DNA from: Bryoerythrophyllum caledonicum
Taxonomy: Eukaryota > Streptophyta > Bryopsida > Pottiales > Pottiaceae
DNA length: 64,000 bases
Assembly: GCA_963971425.1 (NCBI GenBank)
Contig: OZ020524.1
Location: 12,465,845 to 12,529,844, forward strand
Direction: 5' to 3'
This document shows positions 23,501 to 34,308 of this stretch, one piece after another. The notes beneath the pieces are model-generated. The model was given only the letters and a program-made list of their open reading frames with translations. It was not told where the DNA came from and searched no databases. The position numbers and the translations under genes are program-made. How positions within the stretch are numbered: the stretch's first letter is position 1; every line of letters starts with the position of its first letter.

Positions 23501-25505
23501 AGTGGTACACTCCCTAAGAGTTGTACTTTATTATCTCTGGTATGTGTAATCATTCCTCTTATGAATATAAATTTTTGAAATCATTGGACCTGAGCTAACA
23601 TTGAAATCGCAAAGTATTTTTTAAATATCAGAAGAATTGTGCTTGCAAGAAGTGCAATGTTGGTGATGGAGAAGGTATTTATCAATGCCAAGTATATGGT
23701 ACATTTTAGCCTCGGTGTAGGCATATGAAAAAAATATTCTTTTCAACCTTACATGGATCTGGTCCTTTGATATTTTTGAGATGTAAGAGTTTGTAATGTC
23801 GTGCAAAGTGTTTATGCCTTAACACTTGGATCGTATGGCATTGGATATGATTATGTAGCCAACCTCTCTAGATATATCCTCAATAATTATAATATACCTC
23901 GCTTATTAACGTGAAACCTAGCCAATCCACATGTGTTAATGAATCACGTAGTTAATGAATCTATCTTCATGGGAGTGTATTGTCATGCAAAGTAGACCAA
24001 CCCAAATTTTAAAGTCCTAGACCATGTGATGTTAGATATTGCACATAGGCACACTCTCCAAATAATAGTTTCAGTGACTACCAATCTTTAAAACATGAAA
24101 ACCACATGACTCATTGAATTACTCAAAGGACCATCAAGATATTGGGAACTTTGGTAGTATATCATAAACTTTGGCATCTAGGAAAACTCTAAAACCTATG
24201 CATTGTGGACACTGGACAAAGTTGTCCTCCAATGCATGTGAAAAAACCACCAAAGTTCCCAATATCTTCATAATGCATGTACCTTGCTATCAGTATGATG
24301 TTAATTCCTCACCCGTGTAGTTCCTAAGCCAACTGCTTCTACCAGGTGATCACAATAAAGTGGTCTCTTCACGTACACGACAAGATCATCCACAAGCTAA
24401 TGACACACCTAAAGACATAGAACGCGCTTGACATTCCACAGAAGGTGCACAAAAAGACAGACGAGATGCAGTACAAGTTGGACGAGATGCAAAAAGCCAC
24501 GTCCGTGCAACACACATGTTTCCATCTCTTCTTTAGTACAAATATGGGCAAGTCTCTAACACAACAATTGAAGCAATATCCTAGGTGGATTTCAAAAGCA
24601 CTACGGTGGTTGAGGTTTGAAAGCACAAAATTTAACTTTTTAGAAACATAGTGGAGGTAAAAACAAAATGAGAAAACATAGTAAACCTAGGGAAATCAAG
24701 AAAATGAGCCTGGAAACTAACTTCAAATCCAATTCCATGCACGTCTCAATGAATCTGTGGGACCCAAAGGTTATACGGCGTTAAAAAACAAAGAATAGAG
24801 ATTTGTACAAGGACAAACACTTAACAAAATTCAATGCTTGCTTATGTATAGGCTCTTATATATACTAGCACGCAGTAAAGTCAAATTCTCACGGTATTAT
24901 ACAATAAAAGAGCAGAGGGCTAGCTTGTAAACAAGCGTCAATCTTCCTTTATGAATGGGTAGCCTAGGCTAAGCATCTATTACAATTTTCTAGAAATATT
25001 GAATAAAGCACTCAAAAAGCTCAAGAAGAGGCGCTTTATTCACAACGTTCCCGGTTTTCAACGTCATTTGAATCTTGCCTGCATCTCAACTTTCAGTGCA
25101 TAGATTGAGCATCCACGTCTTACGAGCAATACCTTCAACATACTTCAATATACACTTCAACTGGTGATTATACCAAATAAAATGTCCATGCAACTCATAT
25201 TAACACCTGCCCGCAGCAACTGCAGTTGTACTTGCGGGAATGGCACTCGTGATCGAGGCACTTGGATTCAATTCAATATATTTTGACAATGGATAAATGA
25301 TGTCGCTTGAGTGAACCACATTTTGGGATGCAGTCACTTGTAGGACATATTTCCCTAAATCCACAAGGTACACGTATAAGTGATGGAGCTGATTCACTTT
25401 GGATAGTAAATGTATGTGGAAAGAATGGTGAGCACAGTGTAAATTTGAAGAGCATGCATGAGGCGATTCTAACCGATTAATCCCTACAAATCTGGCACTT
25501 GGGCG
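20512..25505. other. Gene-poor intergenic DNA
   Basis: Only scattered open frames of 60-125 codons appear, none with recognisable domains and several overlapping on both strands (for example 21003-21377, 21856-22228). No terminal repeats or tandem arrays were noticed. Short exon-like patches (about 22850-22980, following a TTTGCAG acceptor) have no identifiable product. Confidence 0.4.
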
Positions 25506-25943
25506 ATGGAAGTAGAAGTTGTCATGTCACTTTTTCCAAAGAAAGTTGGGGAAAGGGCATGCAGCAAATGTCTCATGAGCAGCAGGGCGCCGGCAAAGGC
25601 CGTGGGCCAGTTGTTGGGATTGAGCATTATGCCAGATAATAGACTTCAACAGGAGCAGCATGGAGCATATTGTGCGCACAAGCACTCCCGAAACGCCCTT
25701 GCTACTGGACTTCGGAACTTTGGGCAAGCCCATCCCTGCACTTGTGAGGTTGTTCGGGGTGCTTTTAAGTCTAGATTTGCAAGCTTCTTGATCCGACAAC
25801 ACAGATTGGGAGGGTGCAAAGACAAAGGCATCTTCATCAAGTACTTTGAGTTGTTGCATGTGCCTCGGTCCTTGCCTCCCAATGCATCCGCTCTCGAGGC
25901 TTACGTTTGCAATCAAGGACATGTAATAATTGTCATCCTATGA
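25506..25943 (+). CDS. Unassigned 145-codon open frame in a GC-richer patch
   Basis: The frame is long for this AT-rich region, and the patch is GC-richer than its flanks, which suggests former coding DNA. A 131-codon frame on the opposite strand (25922-25527) is equally plausible and could be the true one. Neither strand shows a domain, signal peptide or membrane segment that I recognise. It is most likely a gene fragment; strand and function are undecided. Confidence 0.2.
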   Translation: MEVEVVMSLFPKKVGERACSKCLMSSRAPAKAVGQLLGLSIMPDNRLQQEQHGAYCAHKHSRNALATGLRNFGQAHPCTCEVVRGAFKSRFASFLIRQHRLGGCKDKGIFIKYFELLHVPRSLPPNASALEAYVCNQGHVIIVIL

Positions 25944-28551
25944 GTATTGGTTCTTAAGCATCTTTTTTTTATGCCTTTTTGTGTAAGAAGGGTGTTTGGT
26001 TTTGGTGATCCCAACAAATGACAAACAATTGCAAAAAAAATTTATCACAACACATACACTTCAACGGGTTGGGCTTTTGCAAAAGTCAAAACTCAATTGA
26101 AAGAGTGGTTTGCCTTGATTCAACCAACGATTCTTTGCAACGGACAATTTATAAATGACAAACAAGTTGAAGCGGTGATGATATTTGCAAAGGTAAAGAG
26201 ATTAAATGGGCAGAGTAGTTTTCCAAGAGATTAATGTGGAAATAAGTTTGAAAAAGGTGTATGCCTTTTTTTTCAGTTATGTTCAAAGTTGCTTAAAGGT
26301 CATTTGCAGTTTTTCAAATCCCTCTCTCACCTCTCTTTGCTTATAGTACCAATGATCCAAAGTAGTTGCAAACTGATAGAAGTCTATTTTACTTTCCTCG
26401 GAAATTGAATCAAAAGAATTATAGTTTACCACCAAGATTGTATTCTTGCTAGTTTTATCCCTAACCAAGATTTTTCCTTGAAAGATACAAAGATAATCTT
26501 TAGGAACTTTCTCCAAAAATACACCTTGAAATTTTTTTCAATTCACTTTTTGGAAGATGTAAAATGTATTTATGCAAGATTAAAAGAAATCAAATTCAAA
26601 TCTCACTATTTGATATATTTTGAGTCCATTAATAAATAATTATATTAAAGGCTTTACAAAAAAACTAAGAATTACAATCCTAAAAAGTCTTTGCGTGATT
26701 CTTAAAAAAAAACTATTTTTATCTTATTGGCCTTTGGGAATTTCTTGCTTTTGTTCCCTTTTTATTGTTGGGACAATCATCCATATATTAGATAAGGCCA
26801 CCACAATTGTAGCCATCGTAACAAAGCCTGCACTAAAAAATGATTCATATAGAATTATTGAAATTTTTATTATTAAAGAATGTGGGCTTGCTTGTCTTTG
26901 CAATACCGTTTGTGCTAATCGTGTTGTGCAAAAAGGATCAACACAAAAACTCCATGAGTGTTTGTTGTAATGGTTGTTTTTGTGTGGTCCTCCCCTAATG
27001 TTCTTAAGTGTTATGTATTTGATTGGGAAATCATAACTCAAAAATAGAAGTTTGCACATTCCATTTCTATCTTATTGCAAATTTTTTAGGCCAATGACGA
27101 AGAATGCTATCTTGTGAGCAGTAAATGGTGAGCGGTGAGCATTGAGCAATAATATTTAGGGTTTAGGTTTTAGGGTTTTGGGGTTCGTGGTTCATTTTTT
27201 AGGATTTATGGTTTAGTAGTAGGCCTTACTTTCAGAGTTTCTGAAGAAAAGTCAAAAATCATTTTTCTTCTTTCAATAATGTTTTTACTTGCAACTCATT
27301 GTTTACTTGAATTCCGTATGTGTGTTTAAACACAATTGACCAAATCGTGATTTGGAACTAGGTAGCATTCTTTATCAATCAACATGTGTTGGCAAGGAAG
27401 AAACTTATATAGGACTACGAGATAGATTTTCAAAATACAACTATTGAAGTTCCCAATTTTGGTGCTCGTGTGAAACAAAAATTTGATGTGACTCAAAAAG
27501 CCTTTGTCTGAATTTTTTTAAAGATTGAATCATCATTTTTATTGAATATAGAACAAATCCATTGGAAATATTATCTAGAGTCTAAAATCCTATGAATTAG
27601 CGTTCCAAATTAATTCTTGAACATCTATTAAGAAAGATTTCTTAAATTAAAAAAACTATTCAATGAGGATTTTCAAAGCCCAATACCTTCGGATTCATCA
27701 CTTTATCATTCCTAAGTATGAATAAAGTCTGAATCTTCCGTTGCCTCACAGCTTATCATTTCTTCAGAGTCCTTAATTCACAATACTTTGCATGATGGTT
27801 TGCCTCCATCTTTGATTCATCTTGACAAATCCATATCAAAGATGTGATATACATTCCTTGATTTTTTATGTTTTTAAATTGTGGTACAACATTGTTCTAA
27901 AATTTTTTACTCCACTTGCCTTCCAGATCCATTATGGCAGGTTTCAAGTGATAATTGCAAGCACAGATCGGACCTTGTAGTTGTTTTAGATTGGATCTTC
28001 TAGTTGTTCCTAGGATTTTTCTTCAAAGTTTTGCTATTTCCTAGTGAATAACTAATTCCTCAATCCAAGTCATTCTTTTTTCATCCATTATCCACCAACA
28101 TTCATCCAACATTAACCATCATTCATCCAATCTCAGTTCATGACCTTAAAAAACTCCCACTTTGCACAATGTTTATCTTTCAAGAATTCATAACTCCATT
28201 GTTTCATGAATTGGGCGTGTCCTATAATCTTGGAAAGCTAAAATCATGTTCTAAAACAATAAAACATCAAACAAGGGTTCTAGCCTTATCTCATTCAGAT
28301 GAAAAAGCTCCAACAGCCATTGTTTGGATAGCCACCTCCCTCTCTATTTGAAAATTCATAATTATTTGTATATATTTTTAAAACAAAAACAAAAAAAAAC
28401 GACGTCAAAAATCTAGGGAAACAATTTAGAAGTAAAAAATAACAAATCACGGCTAGAAACTTGCCTTAATCCTGTAGGTCCGATTGAGCAACCTTTGCTC
28501 ATAAAGACAACCCACTATGTACCCCACCTTTGGAAATTCATAACTAATTAA
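25944..28551. other. AT-rich intergenic DNA
   Basis: Contains a telomere-like GGTTTAGGTTTTAGGG patch near 27160-27185, which is too short to be a telomere array. Open frames at 26283-26516 and 26620-27059 lack recognisable features. Confidence 0.4.
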
Positions 28552-29366
28552 TCCCTAAATGAAAAAAGTCCCATAGTGGGCTTTTGCAAATCTTGGGCAG
28601 GTTCCCATAGTTGCAATTTATATTTTCAATCCCTCAAACAAGCAAGACAACAAGAGGTACGTGGAAGTATAATTTATATTCTCATAAGACTCATAGCAAA
28701 AAAGTTATGCCATCTTAAAGAAAAAATTGTCGAATGCTGGCACGTTGGGCAACTCCAAAAAAAAATTCTAGGACACTCTAGTAAATTTGAGATTTTCAAT
28801 TCTAGGAATTTATATTATTTCCTTTCATATTGTCAAAAAAAGTTTCTTGTCTTTAGTGAAAAATTGCATTTTATCCCAAGTCAAAGATTTTCACACATTG
28901 TCATACATTGTCAGGCAAGTAACCAAAAAAACTTCTTTTTTTCCACATAAAACTTTGAGGTCTTTATATTTTCACTTTTTATTTTTCCTATTACAAGATG
29001 TGGTGTTAACCTTCTTATTGACCGTTTGGATTATCATTCTAAAAGAAATTTTGTTCCCAAAAAACCAAAATGAGAACTGACACTTTTTGAACCTCCACTC
29101 CTTGCACAATTTTTTTGAATATGCTACACCCCTTCTCCATCTTTCATAATTAATGTACAAGGAGTCAATATCATGATCAACATGATGATTTAAAATTTAG
29201 ACCTTGTGTAGTAGAAAAATATGACATAAAGCGAAGTCAAAGTTTGTTGATCCACTCAATGCAGGGATGAAATCGAACCATGTTTTCTACTTCAAACACT
29301 ATAATCTTTCAATTTGTACTCTCAAAGTTTATGAAATTTTGTCAGTATGTTAAGGAAATTTAGGGA
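28552..29366 (+). mobile_element. TTAA-flanked family A element, complete copy
   Basis: It is bracketed by TTAA (28548-28551 and 29367-29370), with matching ends TCCCTAAAT and ATTTAGGGA. The 815-bp interior contains the family hallmarks in order: GGCAGGTTCCCATAG, a GTGACAATG-like/TTGTCAGGCAAG block, CACATAAAACTTTGAGGTC, ACTCCTTGCACAATTTTTTT, GAAGTCAAAGTTTGTTGATC, CACTATAATCTTTCAAT and AAAGTTTATGAAA. No complete transposase is encoded; a hydrophobic 124-codon frame is present but not conserved in length among copies. Confidence 0.7.
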
Positions 29367-30270
29367 TTAAATACTCACCCAAGTCACAAATGGGAAACAA
29401 CATTGGAAAGTTGATAAAGCAAATTTTACTAAAGAAAAACTTATCTCACAAGAGTGTGAACCAAATTTGTAAAACATGCCTTATATGTTCAAAAATTAGT
29501 TACATGGTCTTAAAATGTTCTCAAAATGTACACCTTTCTTTGGGAAGTTTACACAAAAAACGTAAATTCTTTCATCAAAGGACTATGTTTGTTTGCACCT
29601 TTGTATAGAGTGTATACAAGAGCTTCAGACGAGCAAGAATTTCAATTAAGTGAAAAAAATCTAAAGATAAAGTAGAAGTTTCTTTGTAAGCTTGATAGAT
29701 TACCACTAAACGTCAAACAAATTATTTTCCTTAAAATGTGGAATGATGGTATTGATTATATTTGTTTAATTGTTACAAGAGGTGCCTTCTTCCTACAATT
29801 AATATTACAATTTTTGTTTGTCCACTGTGGTAGAATAAAAAACTCTACAACCTATAAATTCTCAAAGTTGTGGAAAATAGAATAGTTATAAGCTAGACGG
29901 AAAAGCAACTTAATAATAGAGTAAGTGTTGATTTTTGGTTTTCTTTCTAGAGATCCTTAATATGATACATACCATATGTGAAGGGCACCTCCGGCTATAA
30001 ATAATTCAAGAATCTCACGCCGGATTTTTCTAGAAAATATTCATTTGAAAAGTCGAAATACAAAAAAAAAAGCAATTATTGTTGAAATTCATCAAAATAT
30101 CAAGAGCATTGAAATCTAGAGCCGGAATCATGAAAAGAAAGTGGAACAATAGTAATCTTCCACAAACACCATGCAACGCGTTGGTGACAAAATTAAAAAA
30201 AAGATGCCAAAAATGAGACATGCACCACGACCTCTCATGACCATGACCAAATAAGCCAGTACATACCTGT

Positions 30271-30411
30271 CACGAAAGCTCCATCCCGAAATCATGTTTG
30301 GCGCCAAGCAAGTGGTCACCAATAATGGATGTGGGGCTGTTGAGTGCATCCTTTGCAAACTTGTATAAATCACCAAGCTCTTGAGCTTCAATCTTCATCT
30401 TTCAATGTCCT
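30271..30411 (-). pseudogene. Unidentified coding fragment within the pogo-like element
   Basis: On the minus strand the frames read SPEQMKQALRTLKDED and, after a shift, IEAQELGDLYKFAKDALNSP continuing to SIIGDHLLGAKHDFGMELS and a stop. The composition and alternation of frames suggest a once-coding exon with a small indel near 30392. I do not recognise the protein. Confidence 0.35.
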
Positions 30412-30495
30412 CAGCGCCTGCTTCATCTGCTCTGGAGAATTCTTTTTCTTTCCTTCACATGAGAGTGTTGATGAGGTAGTTTAGAAATCGTTTGC

Positions 30496-31400
30496 ATGGA
30501 CTTCTTAACTGGAGCTGGACTTCACTTCAGGCCTCTACTGGTAGTCGTTGTTGCTAGGGTGAGATCTTTCTCTTGGCGGCTCCCAGCTCCTCGTCATCGT
30601 CCACCACTTCCCCGCGCCGTAAGAAATAAGTCCTCCATTCCCCTCCGTTTCCAGTTTTCAGGTTTTGCAGTTCTGAAGTCCACCGTTTGTGGGAGATTTG
30701 GGATTTGGGATTCCGGAGTTCATCGCTTGTTTGTGGAGTTTGAGGTTCTTGAGTAAATTGCTTGCAGGAATATGGTTCCGCAGCTTCTAGGGAGGTCTTT
30801 GAGGTTTTGTTATGCAATTTCCAGATTTCATCGCTTTTGAGGAGGTTTGCGCTTTGGATTTGCAATTTCATCGCTTTGAGGTTTTGAGATTTGTTTTTTT
30901 TGGCATTTCCAAGTTCCATCATAATGCGTTCTTTACGGTGCGGGTGTTGCACGTCGCGCAGATGGCCAACTCCTCGCTCGTCTACCCGCTGCTGGAGCAC
31001 GTCTTCACAAACCAAAGTTGTTTTGGAACCCCAGTGTAGCCCATGAGACGCCCGCGCACGTCGCCTCTCGGTTGATCACTCTGACAAGCGACCTCGGGAT
31101 ATCTCCCAATACATTCGAGGCGCATTGGTCCAGGTCTAGACAATTCTGGTCGGGAAGCTTCTTGAACTATACTGCCCGTGCTTTGATTCTAGAAATTTCA
31201 GGTCTAGAAAGCTCTAGTCGGGAAGCTTCTTGAACTGTATTGCTCATGCATTGATTCTAGGAATTTCTATGACTAGACTTTTGCATTATGTTTTTTTTAA
31301 TATTTTTCAATTTTTGCTCCTGCTGTAGATCAGCTTGGGGGCCACCGATCAGTTGTGATCCGGTCATGGCGAGGTTGTTTTAAAGAGGCGTCCTGTGGAG
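30496..31400. other. GC-richer gene-like patches and a 55-bp direct duplication
   Basis: The stretch has leader- or exon-like composition, for example a plus-strand segment reading VLHVAQMANSSLVYPLLEHV at about 30946-31005, but no family was identified. At 31145-31199 and 31213-31267 a 55-bp block beginning TCTGGTCGGGAAGCTTCTTG (TCTAGTCGGG in the second) is duplicated with a 68-bp period. Confidence 0.35.
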
Positions 31401-32125
31401 GAGCATATTCTGTCCATTTGCTCACAATGAAATTTCAGGAGCATATTCTGTCCATTTCAGGTGAGTATTTCATTGTGTTTTCTGTCTTCTGAATCTGTTA
31501 CGTTCTCACCAAAGTTGAATTCAATTCTGGAATCGCGATGCTATTGATTAGTGAAGACCTCCGGTAGTCAGCTTGAATGCAGTCCAATTGTTGTCCTAGA
31601 TCTTAGTAGAGTGACGTTAAGATTTTCTTTTCAATACTGATTAGTACCATTATTGACCTAATTTCAAAATCTAAATTGCCTCACAAAATACTAAACTAAG
31701 TAACAACATAAGGTATTTGAATACAATAGTTTGCCATCAAAACAATTATAGAAATCACAGAAGCAACTAGACTGCTGCCGACTCCTTGAGATTTTTCAAT
31801 GACATGCAAAAGACGAGCTAGAACCAAGCTGTAATAGTTCATTGCAAGCAGTAGCATCCACAATGAGAATGAAGGCACGAACTGAAGAATGCAATTGAGA
31901 CATTAGACGTGCAATTTTAATTCCTGAATTTCTTCTTTGTGACAGAAATGTTTTAGAAGGGAGTTAAAATCAAATTTATTGCAAACTTTCTACAAGGGAA
32001 TTCAAAGCAAATGAAGTTGATTGGAAACTTTCTAGAAGGTTAGCACTCATCTCTAGTTGATTTTGAATGCCTGCATCATTGATTATGTATGTTAGTTTTT
32101 TTTTGTTGCAAAATTGAATCTAACT

Positions 32126-33964
32126 TCAAATGTTTTGATGTCTTGCAGGAGAAACGTACCTTGCCAATCTTCTTAAAGAAGAGACATCGCAACTTCTCTT
32201 GTTTTGATCATTTCTTACATGATCGTGGAAAATTGTATCTTTCATAACCTCTTCAATGCTTGTATTCGGTTCTATATCTTTAGCTTGGTCCTCATTTGTT
32301 GTAATTTGTTCATCTTGTTTGATGTCTTTGAATAGTGGATATACCATGTTTTCTTTCAATGCATCAGCTTGAAAGGCGTCCTCAAAAGACCTAGATGAAT
32401 CGCATTTCTCCCACCCTATTTTAATAAGTCTCTCATTGTCAATGTGTAGCCAAGCGTTGTAAAGCCAACCACATAACTCAGGCTTCATGGTCTTTAGTGT
32501 CATATCAATCTTGATCTCTTCAGCTTCACATAGTTGTAGTTGTTTAGAAATCTCTTGCATACTCCATTGATCGTATTGCTCTCTAAATCCATACTTGAAA
32601 GGTCTTTGTAAAATGACGTCTGCTGGTTGATAGATATTTGTTGATAGGTATTTGTGCAATTCGTTGGTACGTAGATAAGTTTCACATGTGGATGACTCTA
32701 TTTTAACCATGTAGTGAATGCCTCAGAAGTGTGCACGGACTAGCAGTCAATGAGCCAAATAAGAGGGGTATCCATATTCAATCTAAGACTTTCCACCTGT
32801 TTGTTTTTGTAGGGGTTGAGTATCTTTTCTACAAACTCCTTACAGGTCGTTAGCTTGCTCTAATGGTTCTATGTGTTGGTGATGTACCAACCTGCATCTT
32901 CACATAATTGTCGTCCTTGGTTGATAGGAGGTAAGCTTCTAATTGATTTTCCACTAAAAATCACTTGGAAGGGAAATAAATTTCTTGCTGCAGATGAGGA
33001 TACGGTTACAATGATTTGTCTTTTGTCTTCAACTCCAAGTACGGCGACATGCTTAGTCCCCTTCACATCCCAAGTTCTTGTACCATATGTTGATATAAGA
33101 TGGATTCCATTTTCGTCGGTATTTACCACTAACTCCTTTGGTATGCTATAACACTTAGATAAGTAGGCAATGCGTTGTGCCATTCTAAGGCCTTGTAACT
33201 CCCAATCCTTTTGAGAGTTTACTCGTAGCAGTTGTAGCCTTTCTAAAGGTCCAATTTAACTCCTTCTTCACAAACGATCTAATCCAGCTGAGCGATACTT
33301 TCCATTCACTTCTCCCTTCCTGACCTAAAAGAGATGGATTTTCTGCCTTGATGATGGAAAGTACTAAATTTCTTATGTTTCTTGCAAACAATGGTTGGCT
33401 TGCTTCTCTATGTGACTTGAGAGCTCTAACCACTTTCTCTTTCAGTGCAGGGTGTTGGGAAAGGATAGGACAATGTTGGGTGCCTCCACTAAAACAGGAA
33501 GTACCTAGTTCTATATACTTTTTGTATTCTTCCTTGACATCCCATGTTGCAGAGTTAAACCATTCATACATTGTACCTCTAGACAATTGATGATATGGTC
33601 CAAATTGCTCTCTAGGCTTCTTATAAGCACTTTTTAGATAGTTGCAAGCATGGGTGATAGACCTAAACATTCTTAGTGCAGGATAAATAGGACCCCAAAG
33701 AAAAGGTATAAACCAGTTGTTATATGCTCCGCATACCTTTTTATTTGATGAAGTGGTGCTCTTTTCAATTGAAATCAACAATATTGGTTCCTTTGACCGT
33801 TTTGGCCTCCCTATGGGCCGCTTCAGTACCTCCATCTCCACCTCCAATGCCTTCTTTGCTTGCACTTTCTCATTCAATATTGCAAATTCACGTTGGACAC
33901 TCTCCTCTCTCTCTTCTTTGCTAATTGGCTTAAACATACTTGTCAAAGTTTTTAATTTTGCCAT
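32126..33964 (-). pseudogene. pogo/DDE_1 (CENP-B/jerky-like) transposase, broken
   Basis: The minus-strand start at 33964 opens a 260-codon frame with a charged N-terminus, an AT-hook-like GRPKR (residues 52-56) and a DNA-binding region. A one-base shift near 33212 moves the frame to DWELQGLRMAQRIAYL. The DDE_1 domain follows: the first catalytic Asp in VVNTDENGI, GTRTWDVKGTKHVAVLGVED, KRQIIVTVSSSA and IFSGKSIRSLPP. Beyond a stop near 32869 comes WLIDC-stop-SVHTSEAF with the second Asp, where a TAG replaces the Trp common to the family. After another stop and shift, QPADVILQRPFK carries the third Asp, followed by a long C-terminus with PELCGWLYNAWLH. The enzyme class cuts and pastes DNA in the nucleus. 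About four lesions make this copy inactive, yet identity to the family consensus looks high, so it is not ancient. Confidence 0.9.
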
Positions 33965-34308
33965 CTCTCAAACAAAATGGAAAACGTACTCAAACTTCAA
34001 ATATACTAAAACTTGCAACTAAACACAAAACGGTATGTGCAACTTTGAAACCTTGGAAGTATGTGTAAAATTGCATTAATTGTGAAGCCGCCAAGGAATT
34101 TGAATAGGTGTCGGTTGCAATGGCAAAAAAAATTATCCTTCATTAGCCGTTGAATACAATTCATCCACTAATAAAGTCGAAATTAACTTCTTTTTTTGGA
34201 TTTAAAAGTCAAAATTTCTAACATTGTGGTAAAATTTGCCGAACCAACTTTTTTTACTTTAATTAATTACTTGGTTTTTAAGTGCCGGAGGTGCCCTTCA
34301 CCTACGGT

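Larger units (their letters stand above)
29971..34308 (-). mobile_element. pogo-like DNA transposon, about 4.3 kb
   Basis: An 18-bp perfect inverted repeat, GTGAAGGGCACCTCCGGC, lies at 29978-29995 and, reverse complemented, at 34284-34301. Similarity extends outward as ACCATAT versus ACCGTAG. The pair brackets a minus-strand DDE_1 transposase remnant (32126-33964). About 2 kb on the left side (30.1-32.1 kb) is not transposase and includes gene-like patches, so the element may have captured host DNA or received insertions. The exact outer boundary and target duplication are not clear. Confidence 0.5.

Noticed and set aside
27155-27190. Telomere-like GGTTTAGGTTTTAGGG patch
   Set aside because: Only two or three imperfect units; not a telomeric array.
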